Assembly (NCBI RefSeq): GCF_030123065.1
Contig: NZ_CP126093.1
Location: 5,462,001-5,526,000, forward strand
Reading direction: 5' to 3'
Length of the DNA: 64,000 bases
DNA from: Neobacillus sp. DY30
GTDB taxonomy: Bacteria > Bacillota > Bacilli > Bacillales > Cytobacillaceae
A model generated the notes under the pieces. The model did not search any database. It had not been told where the DNA came from and saw only the letters and a list, made by a program, of their open reading frames with translations. How positions within the stretch are numbered: the first letter of the stretch is position 1; each line of letters opens with the position of its first letter. Positions 8,440-17,120 of this stretch are shown here, in pieces. The translations under genes were made by a program, and so were the position numbers.

Positions 8440-9423
8440 TTAATTTTTTAAGTCAATTTCAACAACAGCTTCTTCTACAGTTACTGCTTCTTCTTCTTCA
8501 ACTACTTCCGTTTCTTCTGTTTCCGTTTCAACTTCAACTGTTTCTTCATCAGCAACAACTTCTTCTGCAGCCTCTTCAGATTCAACTTCAGTTTCTACTT
8601 CAACTGTTTCTTCAGCAGATACTTCTTCAGTGATTTCTTCAGCTACTGCAAGGACAGCCGAATTATCTGCTGCATGCGCCTTAGCAGTTTCGCTTGCTTT
8701 TACACTTGCGTTAGACTTTGCTTTATTTGCTGCAGATGGGTTTAACTTTTCTTCCTCTTCTTCAACAACTTCAGCTTCTTCGTCATCTTTAGTTTTAACG
8801 ATTGCGTCTGTTTCAAAATCGATGTTTTGTGATTCTTCATCCTCATCTTCTTCATCTTCAGTTCTTACAGCTGAGTCAGATTCAGTATCTGTATCTTCTT
8901 TTGCCGCGTTATCCTCATCTTCCGTTTTCGCAGCTACATCGTTATCAACGTCAACTGCTTCTTTCGATTCAGAATCTGCATCTACGTTCGTTTCCTCAGT
9001 TGCAACTTCGGGTTCAAGTTCAATGACAGGTGTTGTTTCCTCAACCTGTACTTCTTCCTTTACTTCCTTTTCCACAACCACATCTTCAGCTTTTTCTCCC
9101 TTACCATGAACAGCTGAATTAGCTGCTGCATGCATTTTTGCTGTTTCACTTGCATGTACGCTCGCCTGCGACTTACTAGCCTGTTCTTTATTAGGCTTCA
9201 CGTCATCCTTTGCCTTCACAGCGGGTGCTGCCGGAACAACTGGCTTAACATTCACATTAGCCTTTACATGATTGGATGGTTTCACTTGAACTGTTTTTTC
9301 AGCTTTAGCATGATCTGGACCTGCTGCTAGTGTAAATTGACCTCCAGCAAAAATTCCAAACGATAATGCTCCTGCCAGTACGAAAGATTTAGCAACTTTA
9401 TTAGGGTTTAAGTAATGTTTCAT
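8440..9423 (-). CDS. Secreted, highly acidic low-complexity protein
   Basis: 327 aa, family not recognised. A signal peptide is clear: KHYLNPNKVAK, hydrophobic SFVLAGALSFGIFAGG, cleavage probably after TLAA. The mature part is Lys/Val-rich at first, then dominated by Glu/Asp/Val/Thr (runs such as EEEEE and ETVEVETE), with no cysteine and no sortase or membrane anchor. A segment is duplicated: ASVHASETAKMHAAANSAV (about 88-106) and ASVKASETAKAHAADNSAV (about 241-259), so the protein looks like two copies of a small alpha-helical motif followed by acidic tails. It pairs with the next gene, another secreted protein with related short motifs. Possible roles (cation binding, surface or spore matrix) are guesses. 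Confidence 0.7.
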   Translation of the reverse strand: MKHYLNPNKVAKSFVLAGALSFGIFAGGQFTLAAGPDHAKAEKTVQVKPSNHVKANVNVKPVVPAAPAVKAKDDVKPNKEQASKSQASVHASETAKMHAAANSAVHGKGEKAEDVVVEKEVKEEVQVEETTPVIELEPEVATEETNVDADSESKEAVDVDNDVAAKTEDEDNAAKEDTDTESDSAVRTEDEEDEDEESQNIDFETDAIVKTKDDEEAEVVEEEEEKLNPSAANKAKSNASVKASETAKAHAADNSAVLAVAEEITEEVSAEETVEVETEVESEEAAEEVVADEETVEVETETEETEVVEEEEAVTVEEAVVEIDLKN

Positions 9424-9462
9424 TTTTTAATTCGCTCCTTTTATTATCATGATCCGTGGCTT

Positions 9463-10284
9463 TTAGCTGCGGGTGACATTGGGTAATAAAGGAGCTGCCT
9501 GCGGCGGTGGTGATGGCGGAGCATTCACCCATTGAGTATTCATTAAGGCTTGCCGGGAAAGGTACGGCTGGACAAGTTTGATATCAAAAGAATGATTCCA
9601 TTCAAACCATTTATCCAAAAAGCTAACATTATTTACCCCATGATTAACCCGATCATTTGCTTGACCCCCTGAAGTGCTGCTTCTCTGTATTTGATTCAGC
9701 ACTTGGTTCACCTTAGGTATCTCTTCCTTGCTGTCAGGATCTTTCTTCGGCTCCTGTACAACAGATTTTGATGTTGTAATGTCTAAGTCTTCATCCTGCA
9801 AATAGACACTATTATTTACTTTACGGTTAGTATCTTGGATAGAATTTTTAGGATTCAGCTTTTCTACTGTACGATTTACCCGGATAGCCTCTTTTTGTTT
9901 AGGGACATTGTCCTGAACCACCTTCTTAGCCTTCTTTACCTCAGGCTTTGCGTTTTCATTTGCCTGCTCTGGCAAACTTTTTTTCAACACAGACTGATTT
10001 GGTGTTATTTGGGTTGGGACCTGTTTTGCTTGTATTTGGTTATCACGAGCATGTTCCGGAATCGTCTTGCTCTGCGATTTCGCCTCTTCAGACTTTGCTG
10101 GTTCTGTAATGGTTATAGGTTCTGATTTAGGTGCCGGTATTGGTATTGCAGCGTGTTCCGGAATCGAAGTTGGAGCTTGTCCCTTTTGAGGACGAAGTTC
10201 ATTCTTCTCAGCAAAAGCATTGTCTGGAAAAAACATCGCCGCACCAACTAGCAGAGCTGCTATAAAATATTGGCGGAAGTGCAC
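9463..10284 (-). CDS. Secreted Pro/Lys-rich protein of unknown function
   Basis: 273 aa, not recognised. Signal peptide FIAALLVGAAMFFPDNAFA with cleavage after AFA (residue about 25). The mature chain is mostly disordered, rich in Lys/Pro/Gln/Glu, with repeated IPEHA/LPEQANENA motifs (about 42, 75 and 105) related in style to the motif in the downstream acidic protein. The C-terminus is more ordered (FLDKWFEWNHSFDIKLVQPYL) and ends in a polyproline stretch. Only 39 nt separate it from the acidic protein gene; no terminator lies between, so the two are probably co-transcribed. Confidence 0.65.
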   Translation of the reverse strand: MHFRQYFIAALLVGAAMFFPDNAFAEKNELRPQKGQAPTSIPEHAAIPIPAPKSEPITITEPAKSEEAKSQSKTIPEHARDNQIQAKQVPTQITPNQSVLKKSLPEQANENAKPEVKKAKKVVQDNVPKQKEAIRVNRTVEKLNPKNSIQDTNRKVNNSVYLQDEDLDITTSKSVVQEPKKDPDSKEEIPKVNQVLNQIQRSSTSGGQANDRVNHGVNNVSFLDKWFEWNHSFDIKLVQPYLSRQALMNTQWVNAPPSPPPQAAPLLPNVTRS

Positions 10285-10433
10285 ATTTTCACCCCCTTTC
10301 CATGAATCTTTTCGTTCAAGGACAAGATTCGAGTCAGAGGGTCATTTTTTGTCGTTTAACCTTAAAAACAATTCTTTTCTCCCAATTCCCCCTGCTATTA
10401 TGGGTAATTTTTAACACTAGTAATAATAAAAAA

Positions 10434-10459
10434 CCCAACGTAATATCCTATACGTTGGG
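10434..10459 (-). terminator. Terminator after the BCCT transporter
   Basis: CCCAACGTA (10434-10442) and TACGTTGGG (10451-10459), a 9-bp perfect stem, followed on the minus strand by TTTTTT. It closes the Rieske/BCCT operon. Confidence 0.88.
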
Positions 10460-10490
10460 CTTGTTAATAGATAATTGAACTATTTATTCC

Positions 10491-12032
10491 CTAAGCTTCT
10501 TTGGAAATAATTTTACTCTTTGAAGGGACTGCTTGTTTCTTTTTTGCTGAAATGATCTTTAGTTCATTTGTCAGCCCTTTATAGGTAGAATAACACATAA
10601 ATAACATAAGAATGGCTAATGGTATGGATGTTGCGACGAGTGCTGACTGTAGGCCCGATAAACCACCCGTCATAATTAAGACAGCGGAAACTGCTGCGAT
10701 GACAACACCCCAAATGATTTTGGTTGTATTAGTAGGATTAGGATTACCATTTTCACTAATCATCCCAAGTACAAAAATGGCCGAATCCGCAGAGGTAATG
10801 AAGAAAATAAGCACAAGGATCATGGCTAAAACACTTAAAAATGTACTCATTGGGAAGTGCTCAAAAAATTTAAACAGGGCAGATGTGACGTCTGCAGAAA
10901 CAGCCTCTGCGATTGCTGTTTGACCTTGATTTTGGATAAGATCTAGCGCCGAGCCTCCCATAACGGCAAACCATAAAAAGGAACCAAGAACAGGAATAAA
11001 AATAGCCCCCATCATAAATTCTTTGATCGTTCTCCCTTTCGAAATCCTCGCCACAAAACTTCCTACCAGCGGTGCCCAAGCGATCCACCAGCCAAAATAG
11101 AAGAGTGTCCAGCTTCCAATCCATGAATCATCACTATATGGCTCGAGTCTGAATGACATACTGATAAAGTTTTGCGCATAATCACCCACGCCTTGGAAGA
11201 AGATCTTTAAGATTGATTGCGTTGGTCCAAGTAGGAGCATAAAAGCTAATAGAAGAAACGCTAACACCATATTCAGATTGGATAAATGTTTCATACCGCT
11301 TTGCAGCCCTGAAACCGTTGAGCCAAGATAAAGTACGGTTACGACAGCAATGATGGTTACTTGAGAGAGAAAACCAACTGGAATTCCCCAAAGATAATTC
11401 ATCCCGCTATTCACTTGTAAGGTTCCAAAGCCTAGGGACGTAGCAATTCCAATAACAATTGAAAGGATAACAATGATATCAATAAACTTTCCGAATCTGC
11501 CTTTAATTTTGTCTCCTAATAGTGGGTGAAAAACGGAACTCAAGGAAGCGGGCAATTTTTTTCTAAATTGGAAGAATGCTAGAGAAACTCCTACAACGCC
11601 ATAGCATGCCCAGGCAGAAACACCCCAGTGCAGATAGACAAATTGCATAGCGAGCTTTGCTGATTCCTCGGAGGATGCCTTTCCGAACGGAGGATCAATA
11701 TAGTAGGATAGTGGTTCGGCAACTCCCCAAAACACAAGACTAATCCCGATGGAAGCACTGAAAAGCATGGCAATCCACGTACTCGTTTTAAATTCAGGGC
11801 GATCAGAATCATCACCTAATCGAATATGTCCAAACTTCGAAATCCCAATATACATACAAAAAGAAAAGAAGATAAAAACACTGCCGAGAATAAACCAGCC
11901 TAAATTATTATAAATAAAACTTAGAGATGAGTTGGAGAAATTCTCTAACTGCTTTGGTGCAAATATACCAACACTGATTAAAGCTAAACTAATAGCTAAC
12001 GAGACATAGAATACGGTTCTCTTACCGTTCAT
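10491..12032 (-). CDS. BCCT-family betaine/carnitine-type transporter
   Basis: 513-aa, 12-segment secondary transporter for quaternary ammonium compounds. Conserved BCCT features: the aromatic segment FYFGWWIAWAPLVGSFVARIS of TM8 and GIATSLGFGTLQVNSGM of TM5. A TTG at 12059 gives a longer frame, but ATG 12032 has AGGAGTG 6-7 nt upstream and is preferred. It is the last gene of the Rieske operon, behind a 149-nt gap holding a hairpin and a cre-like site, so it may have extra regulation. The same partners (oxygenase, BCCT, D-malate/tartrate dehydrogenase) occur in E. coli yeaUVWX, which points to carnitine or a similar betaine as substrate (inference). Confidence 0.85.
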   Translation of the reverse strand: MNGKRTVFYVSLAISLALISVGIFAPKQLENFSNSSLSFIYNNLGWFILGSVFIFFSFCMYIGISKFGHIRLGDDSDRPEFKTSTWIAMLFSASIGISLVFWGVAEPLSYYIDPPFGKASSEESAKLAMQFVYLHWGVSAWACYGVVGVSLAFFQFRKKLPASLSSVFHPLLGDKIKGRFGKFIDIIVILSIVIGIATSLGFGTLQVNSGMNYLWGIPVGFLSQVTIIAVVTVLYLGSTVSGLQSGMKHLSNLNMVLAFLLLAFMLLLGPTQSILKIFFQGVGDYAQNFISMSFRLEPYSDDSWIGSWTLFYFGWWIAWAPLVGSFVARISKGRTIKEFMMGAIFIPVLGSFLWFAVMGGSALDLIQNQGQTAIAEAVSADVTSALFKFFEHFPMSTFLSVLAMILVLIFFITSADSAIFVLGMISENGNPNPTNTTKIIWGVVIAAVSAVLIMTGGLSGLQSALVATSIPLAILMLFMCYSTYKGLTNELKIISAKKKQAVPSKSKIISKEA

Positions 12033-12061
12033 ACCAACACTCCTTTTTAATAGATTCAAAA

Positions 12062-12075
12062 TGTAAGCGATTACT
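12062..12075 (-). promoter_or_regulatory. cre-like CcpA site upstream of the BCCT gene
   Basis: TGTAAGCGATTACT matches TGWAANCGNTNWCA at 13 of 14 positions and lies 30 nt before the BCCT start. It suggests carbon catabolite control of transport; unproven. Confidence 0.5.
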
Positions 12076-12143
12076 AAGGTGGATAAAAAAACACATATAT
12101 TATTTCAGGAATATTGTGAATTTTTAAGTCAATATGATACCAC

Positions 12144-12163
12144 ATGAAGGAAAGCTCCTTCAT
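12144..12163. other. Intercistronic hairpin between dehydrogenase and BCCT genes
   Basis: ATGAAGGA / TCCTTCAT with a 4-nt loop, flanked on both sides by direct copies of ATATGATACCA-like sequence. There is no T run, so RNA processing or partial attenuation is more likely than full termination. Confidence 0.4.
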
Positions 12164-12181
12164 ATGATACCATACATTTTT

Positions 12182-13273
12182 TTACACGTTTAACCTATTT
12201 GAAGAAACAGTTGAAGCAATAATTTCAATAATCCTGTCGGCTACTTCACTCGTAGAAGATGTTCCATTCATATCTGGTGTAAGGACTTGGCCTTCTACCA
12301 AAAGCTGCTGAATGGCCTCAAGTACTAGTTTTCCATATTCTTCATAGCCGAAAAAGTCGAGCATTTGACTTGCGGACCAAATCGTGGCTAATGGATTCGC
12401 GATACCTCGTCCCGCGATATCAGGTGCAGAACCATGTATCGGCTCAAACATCGATGGATAGTCTCTTTCAGGGTTAATATTGGCCCCTGCAGCTAGTCCA
12501 ATTCCACCGGCAATGGCTGCACCTAAATCAGTCAAAATATCACCAAACAAGTTAGAGGTGACCACAACTTCAAATCGCTTCGGATCTTTGATCATCAGCA
12601 TGGCGGCGGCGTCGACAAGGTATGAAGCGGTTTTCACTTCAGGATATTCGGCACTCACTTCTTCAAAAACCTGATCCCAAAAGACCATCGAATAATTCAA
12701 TGCGTTTCCTTTCGATATACTTGTCAGGGTTCTTCCTTCTTTTTTTGCCGTTTCAAAGGCATAACGAATAATTCGCTCTGTTCCCTTTCTAGAAAAGACA
12801 CTGTTTTGTAACACCACTTCGTGATCTTGCCCTTTAAACAGCCAATCACCAGCCCCGGAATATTCACCTTCGCTGTTTTCACGGATGAAAAGCATATTGA
12901 TATCTTCCCGTTTGACATCCTGTAAAGCAGTTTTTGCGCCTTTTAATAATGTCACCGGGCGTATATTTACATATTGATCAAAGCTTTTTCTGATTTTCAG
13001 CAATAAATCCCATAACGAGATATGGTCGGGGACACCAGGAAAACCAACTGCCCCCAAATAGATTGCGTCAAACGCTTTAAGTTGCTCGATCCCATCATCA
13101 TCCATCATTTTTCCATGCTTGGTGTAAAATTCACAACCCCACGGAAAATAAGTGAAATCAAATTGAAAGGTTGAATCGATTTCAGCCACTTTATTTAATA
13201 CTTTAATCCCCTCGTCAATCACTTCGGGTCCGACACCATCACCGGCAATAACAGCAATTTTTAGTTTTTTCAT
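12182..13273 (-). CDS. Tartrate/D-malate-type decarboxylating dehydrogenase
   Basis: 363-aa member of the isocitrate/isopropylmalate dehydrogenase superfamily, closest in pattern to tartrate dehydrogenase/decarboxylase and D-malate dehydrogenase (E. coli DmlA/YeaU): N-terminus KIAVIAGDGVGPEV, LFIRENSEGEYSG with the substrate-loop Arg/Glu, SNLFGDILTDLGAAIAGG and EPIHGSAPDIAGRGIANP. Oxidative decarboxylation of a malate to pyruvate is the likely reaction. In the operon it would act after the aldehyde dehydrogenase, taking malate formed from malic semialdehyde (inference from carnitine catabolism). ATG start with GGGAG spaced well. Confidence 0.85.
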   Translation of the reverse strand: MKKLKIAVIAGDGVGPEVIDEGIKVLNKVAEIDSTFQFDFTYFPWGCEFYTKHGKMMDDDGIEQLKAFDAIYLGAVGFPGVPDHISLWDLLLKIRKSFDQYVNIRPVTLLKGAKTALQDVKREDINMLFIRENSEGEYSGAGDWLFKGQDHEVVLQNSVFSRKGTERIIRYAFETAKKEGRTLTSISKGNALNYSMVFWDQVFEEVSAEYPEVKTASYLVDAAAMLMIKDPKRFEVVVTSNLFGDILTDLGAAIAGGIGLAAGANINPERDYPSMFEPIHGSAPDIAGRGIANPLATIWSASQMLDFFGYEEYGKLVLEAIQQLLVEGQVLTPDMNGTSSTSEVADRIIEIIASTVSSNRLNV

Positions 13274-13299
13274 GACGATTACTCCCTTTTATTCAGCTA

Positions 13300-14751
13300 T
13301 CAGCTATGATTCCAGACGACTAATTTCATTTCCGTCATTTCTTCTACTGCATACTTAATGCCTTCACGGCCAGTACCGCTTTCTTTTACTCCGCCGTATG
13401 GCATTTGATCAACACGATAGGTGGGAACATCATTTATAATAACACCGCCAACGTGTAATTCCTGTGAGGCAAAAAGAGCATTTTTCACACTATTTGTATA
13501 AATGCCAGCCTGGAGTCCAAAGCGGGAGTGATTTACCTCTTTAACCGCTTCCTCTACTGACCTTACTTTGTTCACAACAACAACCGGTGCAAAGGCTTCC
13601 TGACAAGATACCTTTAAATCGTGGTCCGCATCCGTAATAATCGTTGGCTCCAGAATACCGTCCTTCAGCTTTCCGCCGGCCGCGATGTTTGCTGTACTAC
13701 CTTCTGTTTCCTCAATCCAGCCTAATACACGCTCTGCTTCCCCTTTTGAAATTAACGCTGAAATATAGGTTTCTGGATCGAATGGGTCACCAATTTTCAA
13801 TTGCTTTGTCGCTGCTGTGAATTTCGTTACAAATTCTTCATAAACCTCTTCGTGGGCATAAACGCGCTGTAAAGAAATACATACTTGACCTTGGTTAGAA
13901 AAAGCTCCCATAATACAGCGGTCGATAATTTCATCAATCTTAATGTCTTTATCAATAATTAACGCTGAATTTGAACCAAGCTCCAATGTTGTCTTTTTTA
14001 GTCCAGCTTTATTGCGGATACCAATTCCTACACCCGGGCTCCCCGTAAAGGTAATCATATTCACTCGGTCATCTTCCACAATCGCTTCGCCTACTGTACC
14101 GCCAGGACCCGTCACAACATTTAATACGCCGGCTGGAAGACCTGCCTCTTCAAAGAGTTCAGCAATAAAGAGGGCGGAAAGCGGTGTCTGTGAAGCAGGC
14201 TTTAAGACCATAGTGTTTCCTGCCGCAATCGCCGGACCTACTTTATGTGCGACTAGATTCATAGGAAAGTTAAATGGCGTGATCGCTCCGATTACTCCAA
14301 TCGGTTCTCTTACCGTATATCCGAAACGGCCAACCCCGCCAGCTGCTGCATCGAAAGGAATGGTTTCTCCATGAATTCGTTTTGCTTCTTCCGCTGCAAA
14401 CTTATACGTTTCAATCGTTCTTGCTACCTCTGCTTTGGAGAACATAATTGGTTTTGCCGATTCACGTGTAATGATTTCTGCCGCTTCCTCTGCTTTTTCT
14501 TTTAAAAGAGCAACAACTTTTTCCAAAATCTCTGCCCGCCTATAGGCCGGCATTTTCGCCATTACTTCACGTGCGTTGTAGGCAGCCTCAATAGCTTTTG
14601 CAGTAAGCGCTTTATCTGCCATCGCAATTTGGGCAATTTCCTCTCCTGAATAGGGGGAGAAGAGTGGAGCGTATTTCGCTGTTTCTATTTTTTCACCATT
14701 GATCATTAGGAACTGTTTCGCAGACTGTAATTCACTCACATTTTTACTCAT
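13300..14751 (-). CDS. NAD(P)-dependent aldehyde dehydrogenase
   Basis: 483-aa ALDH. Catalytic Cys in FSNQGQVCISLQR, general-base Glu in KTTLELGSNSALI, cofactor segment VIGAITPFNFPMNLVAHK. The open frame extends to 14895, but the first 48 codons overlap the Rieske gene and are unlike the family; ATG 14751 has GGAGG about 8 nt upstream and overlaps the oxygenase stop by 8 nt. The family resembles succinate/malonate semialdehyde and lactaldehyde-type enzymes; here the expected substrate is malic semialdehyde released by carnitine cleavage, or another aldehyde formed by a Rieske demethylase. Confidence 0.85.
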   Translation of the reverse strand: MSKNVSELQSAKQFLMINGEKIETAKYAPLFSPYSGEEIAQIAMADKALTAKAIEAAYNAREVMAKMPAYRRAEILEKVVALLKEKAEEAAEIITRESAKPIMFSKAEVARTIETYKFAAEEAKRIHGETIPFDAAAGGVGRFGYTVREPIGVIGAITPFNFPMNLVAHKVGPAIAAGNTMVLKPASQTPLSALFIAELFEEAGLPAGVLNVVTGPGGTVGEAIVEDDRVNMITFTGSPGVGIGIRNKAGLKKTTLELGSNSALIIDKDIKIDEIIDRCIMGAFSNQGQVCISLQRVYAHEEVYEEFVTKFTAATKQLKIGDPFDPETYISALISKGEAERVLGWIEETEGSTANIAAGGKLKDGILEPTIITDADHDLKVSCQEAFAPVVVVNKVRSVEEAVKEVNHSRFGLQAGIYTNSVKNALFASQELHVGGVIINDVPTYRVDQMPYGGVKESGTGREGIKYAVEEMTEMKLVVWNHS

Positions 14752-15826
14752 TGAGGGCCTCCAATACCATTTCATGAAATTGTAATATCGCTTTTTCTGA
14801 TGATGAATATCTTCCTTTATTAAATGCACGGGAACGGAAACCAATTTGCTCCAGCTCCACAAGTTCGATATCTTCCTGACGAACTTGTTCTGCAAATGCC
14901 ACTAAGTCTTTTTCGTCTTGCGTCAAGTTTTCATCCCGGAAATAATAGGTATAAACAGCCAAAGATGTTTCGTGATCAATCGGAATCATTTGAATCGTAG
15001 CCATATTACCAGGTCCCGGGTAAATCGTTACCATTAAATTTGGCCACAGCCAGTAGAATGAACCGCCTTGCATTTCGGCTTCATCTAGATTTACCTCTCC
15101 ATATTTTTTATCTGGTTTCACAATCGTACCTTGAATCGAATAATTGTCACAGGTGATGATTTGATAGTTATTCATATCCAGGGCTGCAACGAAACCTGGA
15201 TGGGCAACATGGCAATGGTCACACTCCAAGTAGTTGTCAATATACGCTTTCCAGTTTGCTTTTACAACACGCGTTCTTTGGTGAGTTCTTTTTAACTCAC
15301 TTAAGAATGGGAACTTGCTCAATTTTTCAAAGAAATCGCCATATGACTCGCTTAACGGTTTTGCATTATCATCAAGATTTACAAAAATTAATGATTCCAT
15401 AATCCCGATGCGAACAGATCGTAAACAAGCATCCTTCACACAAGCCGCATCTTCTCCTCGAAAGTTAGGAGCTTTATTCAACTGACCATCCAGCTTGAAG
15501 GTCCATCCATGATAGCCGCATTGAAGAATTTTCTTGTTTCCAGCCTCTGTTCTTTCAAGCTTTGTCGCACGATGCGGACAAACATTATAAAATGCACGTA
15601 TTACTTCATCTTTTCCGCGGTTTACAATAATCGGCTCTCCTGCTACATCAACTGTAAAAAAGTCCCCTGGCTTTTCTACTTGACTGACATGACCCACAAG
15701 CTGCCATGATTTTGAGAAAACAACATCCATTTCTTTTTCTAACACTTTAGGGTCTGTATATTTGTCATATGGTAATGTTCTTTCGAATGTACGGTTCGTT
15801 GCGTTTTGTACTTTGTTATAAGCCAT
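14744..15826 (-). CDS. Rieske oxygenase of the quaternary-ammonium (CntA/GbcA/Stc2) group
   Basis: 360-aa oxygenase alpha subunit. Rieske cluster: C-P-H in NVCPHRATKLE and C-G-Y-H in LQCGYHGW. Mononuclear iron site and bridge: NYLECDHCHVAHPG, that is E-x2-H-x4-H; Glu instead of the usual Asp at the bridging position is known from carnitine oxygenase CntA and relatives. ATG 15826 is preferred over 15841 because GGGGGAG lies 6 nt before it. With BCCT, ALDH and a D-malate-type dehydrogenase next door, C-N cleavage of carnitine (to trimethylamine and malic semialdehyde) is the best guess; gamma-butyrobetaine, glycine betaine or stachydrine are alternatives. Confidence 0.8.
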   Translation of the reverse strand: MAYNKVQNATNRTFERTLPYDKYTDPKVLEKEMDVVFSKSWQLVGHVSQVEKPGDFFTVDVAGEPIIVNRGKDEVIRAFYNVCPHRATKLERTEAGNKKILQCGYHGWTFKLDGQLNKAPNFRGEDAACVKDACLRSVRIGIMESLIFVNLDDNAKPLSESYGDFFEKLSKFPFLSELKRTHQRTRVVKANWKAYIDNYLECDHCHVAHPGFVAALDMNNYQIITCDNYSIQGTIVKPDKKYGEVNLDEAEMQGGSFYWLWPNLMVTIYPGPGNMATIQMIPIDHETSLAVYTYYFRDENLTQDEKDLVAFAEQVRQEDIELVELEQIGFRSRAFNKGRYSSSEKAILQFHEMVLEALNE

Positions 15827-15859
15827 TATTTTCTCCCCCATAAATGAATAAAATTTTTT

Positions 15860-16885
15860 CTAACTAGAAACAGCTGAAGCACTTTTGTCTTTTTTCTCCA
15901 TCATGCTCGTACTATGAATCGGCTGCACTTTTGAAGTTGGATCAAGGTAGACCTTTGCATTACTTACCGCAGTCGGTGCTTCACCGAAACCACTCGCAAT
16001 AAGCTTCACTTTTCCTTTATAGGTGCAAATATCCCCAGCAGCATAAATCCCTTTGATAGACGTTTCCATTTGGGAATTGACCACGATTGAATTTTTTTCA
16101 ATTTCCAAGCCCCACTCTTTTATTGGGCCGATGGATGAGACAAATCCGTAATTGACAAGGACATCATCCACTTCAATTTCAAGCTGCCCGCCGCTATTGG
16201 CTTCAGTTAAAACGACCTTTTCTACCTTGTTTTCTCCAATTAGTTCGATGGGTACATACGGTGTTAAAATCTCTACTTTAGACTTTTTCAATAATTCAAC
16301 ACTGTGTTCATGCGCACGGAACGCATCTCTTCGATGAATTAATGAGACCTTTTCCGCTATCGGTTCTAGCATTAATGCCCAATCAACCGCAGAGTCGCCG
16401 CCGCCAAATACGACGACTTTTCGCCCGGCAAATCGGTTCATATCCTGAACAGAATAGTGAAGGTTAACATTTGCAAATTTGTCTTCACCATTTAATTTCA
16501 GCTTCCGCGGCTGGAAGGCACCATTTCCGGCAGTAATAATGACTGCTTTCGTATAATGAGTTTCTTTGTTCGTTAAGATGGCAAATGACTGATCCCCAAG
16601 ACGGGTGATACTCTCCACTGATTCCTCTAAGCAAACGGCCGGTTTAAACTGATTCATCTGCTCAATTAAATTGTCGATAAGCTCACCTGCTCTCACCTTT
16701 GGGAGCCCTGCAATATCATAAATATATTTTTCAGGGTACAAAGCGGACAGCTGTCCACCTAATTGAGGCAGACTTTCAATGATTTTCACCGAAGCTTGGC
16801 GCATACCCGCATAAAATGCGGTAAACAAACCAACCGGTCCTCCTCCGATAATGGTAATATCAAACGTTTCTAGTTGTTCCCCCAT
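15860..16885 (-). CDS. Thioredoxin-reductase-like ferredoxin-NADP+ reductase
   Basis: 341-aa flavoprotein of the YumC type. FAD motif [17 protein letters not shown] at the N-terminus, NADP(H) motif [14 protein letters not shown] in the middle, second FAD motif [14 protein letters not shown] near the end. The redox CxxC of thioredoxin reductases is absent, as expected for this FNR class. First gene of the operon, 34 nt before the oxygenase gene. It replaces the CntB/YeaX-type FMN-[2Fe-2S] reductase normally paired with such oxygenases; no ferredoxin is encoded nearby, so electrons would have to pass through a housekeeping ferredoxin or directly (inference). Confidence 0.85.
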   Translation of the reverse strand: MGEQLETFDITIIGGGPVGLFTAFYAGMRQASVKIIESLPQLGGQLSALYPEKYIYDIAGLPKVRAGELIDNLIEQMNQFKPAVCLEESVESITRLGDQSFAILTNKETHYTKAVIITAGNGAFQPRKLKLNGEDKFANVNLHYSVQDMNRFAGRKVVVFGGGDSAVDWALMLEPIAEKVSLIHRRDAFRAHEHSVELLKKSKVEILTPYVPIELIGENKVEKVVLTEANSGGQLEIEVDDVLVNYGFVSSIGPIKEWGLEIEKNSIVVNSQMETSIKGIYAAGDICTYKGKVKLIASGFGEAPTAVSNAKVYLDPTSKVQPIHSTSMMEKKDKSASAVSS

Positions 16886-16945
16886 ATCCTGCCTCCCTAT
16901 TGTTTTTTATGGAAAACCTGTACAGTTCACCAAGTAAACAAAATA

Positions 16946-16958
16946 ATGAGTGACTCAT
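16946..16958. promoter_or_regulatory. Palindrome near the sigma-54 start point
   Basis: ATGAGTGACTCAT, a perfect dyad of ATGAGT. It shares its half-site with the upstream palindrome at 17045-17066, so both are probably bound by the same activator; this copy overlaps the expected +1 region. Confidence 0.5.
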
Positions 16959-16968
16959 TCTTTTCTAA

Positions 16969-16984
16969 TGCAAGTACTGTGCCA
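16969..16984 (-). promoter_or_regulatory. Sigma-54 (-24/-12) promoter of the Rieske operon
   Basis: On the minus strand TGGCAC-N5-TTGCA, an exact match to the consensus TGGCAC-N5-TTGCW, 84 nt before the reductase start. Together with the divergent sigma-54 activator this makes SigL control very likely. Confidence 0.93.
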
Positions 16985-17044
16985 ATGTTGTAAACCCATG
17001 AAACTTACGTAAAAGTAGTAAAAATATGCTGAATATTACAAAAT

Positions 17045-17066
17045 AATGAGTTAAAATGAACTCATT
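17045..17066. promoter_or_regulatory. Probable upstream activating sequence
   Basis: AATGAGTT (17045-17052) and AACTCATT (17059-17066) separated by 6 bp. It lies about 70 bp upstream of the -24 box, a usual place for an enhancer-binding protein site. A half-site AACTCA occurs at about 17091. Confidence 0.6.
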
Positions 17067-17120
17067 AGTACATTACCTCGAACCAAAAATAACTCACTTT
17101 TATAAAGAGAGGGCTTTTTC

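Noticed and set aside
8630-9109. 159-codon Ser-rich plus-strand frame
   Set aside because: Exact antisense of the acidic low-complexity protein; Glu/Asp-rich codons read backwards give Ser/Phe. The minus-strand gene has a signal peptide, ribosome binding site and terminator.
14752-14895. N-terminal extension of the aldehyde dehydrogenase
   Set aside because: It overlaps the Rieske gene end out of frame, has unrelated composition, and ATG 14751 has the proper ribosome binding site.
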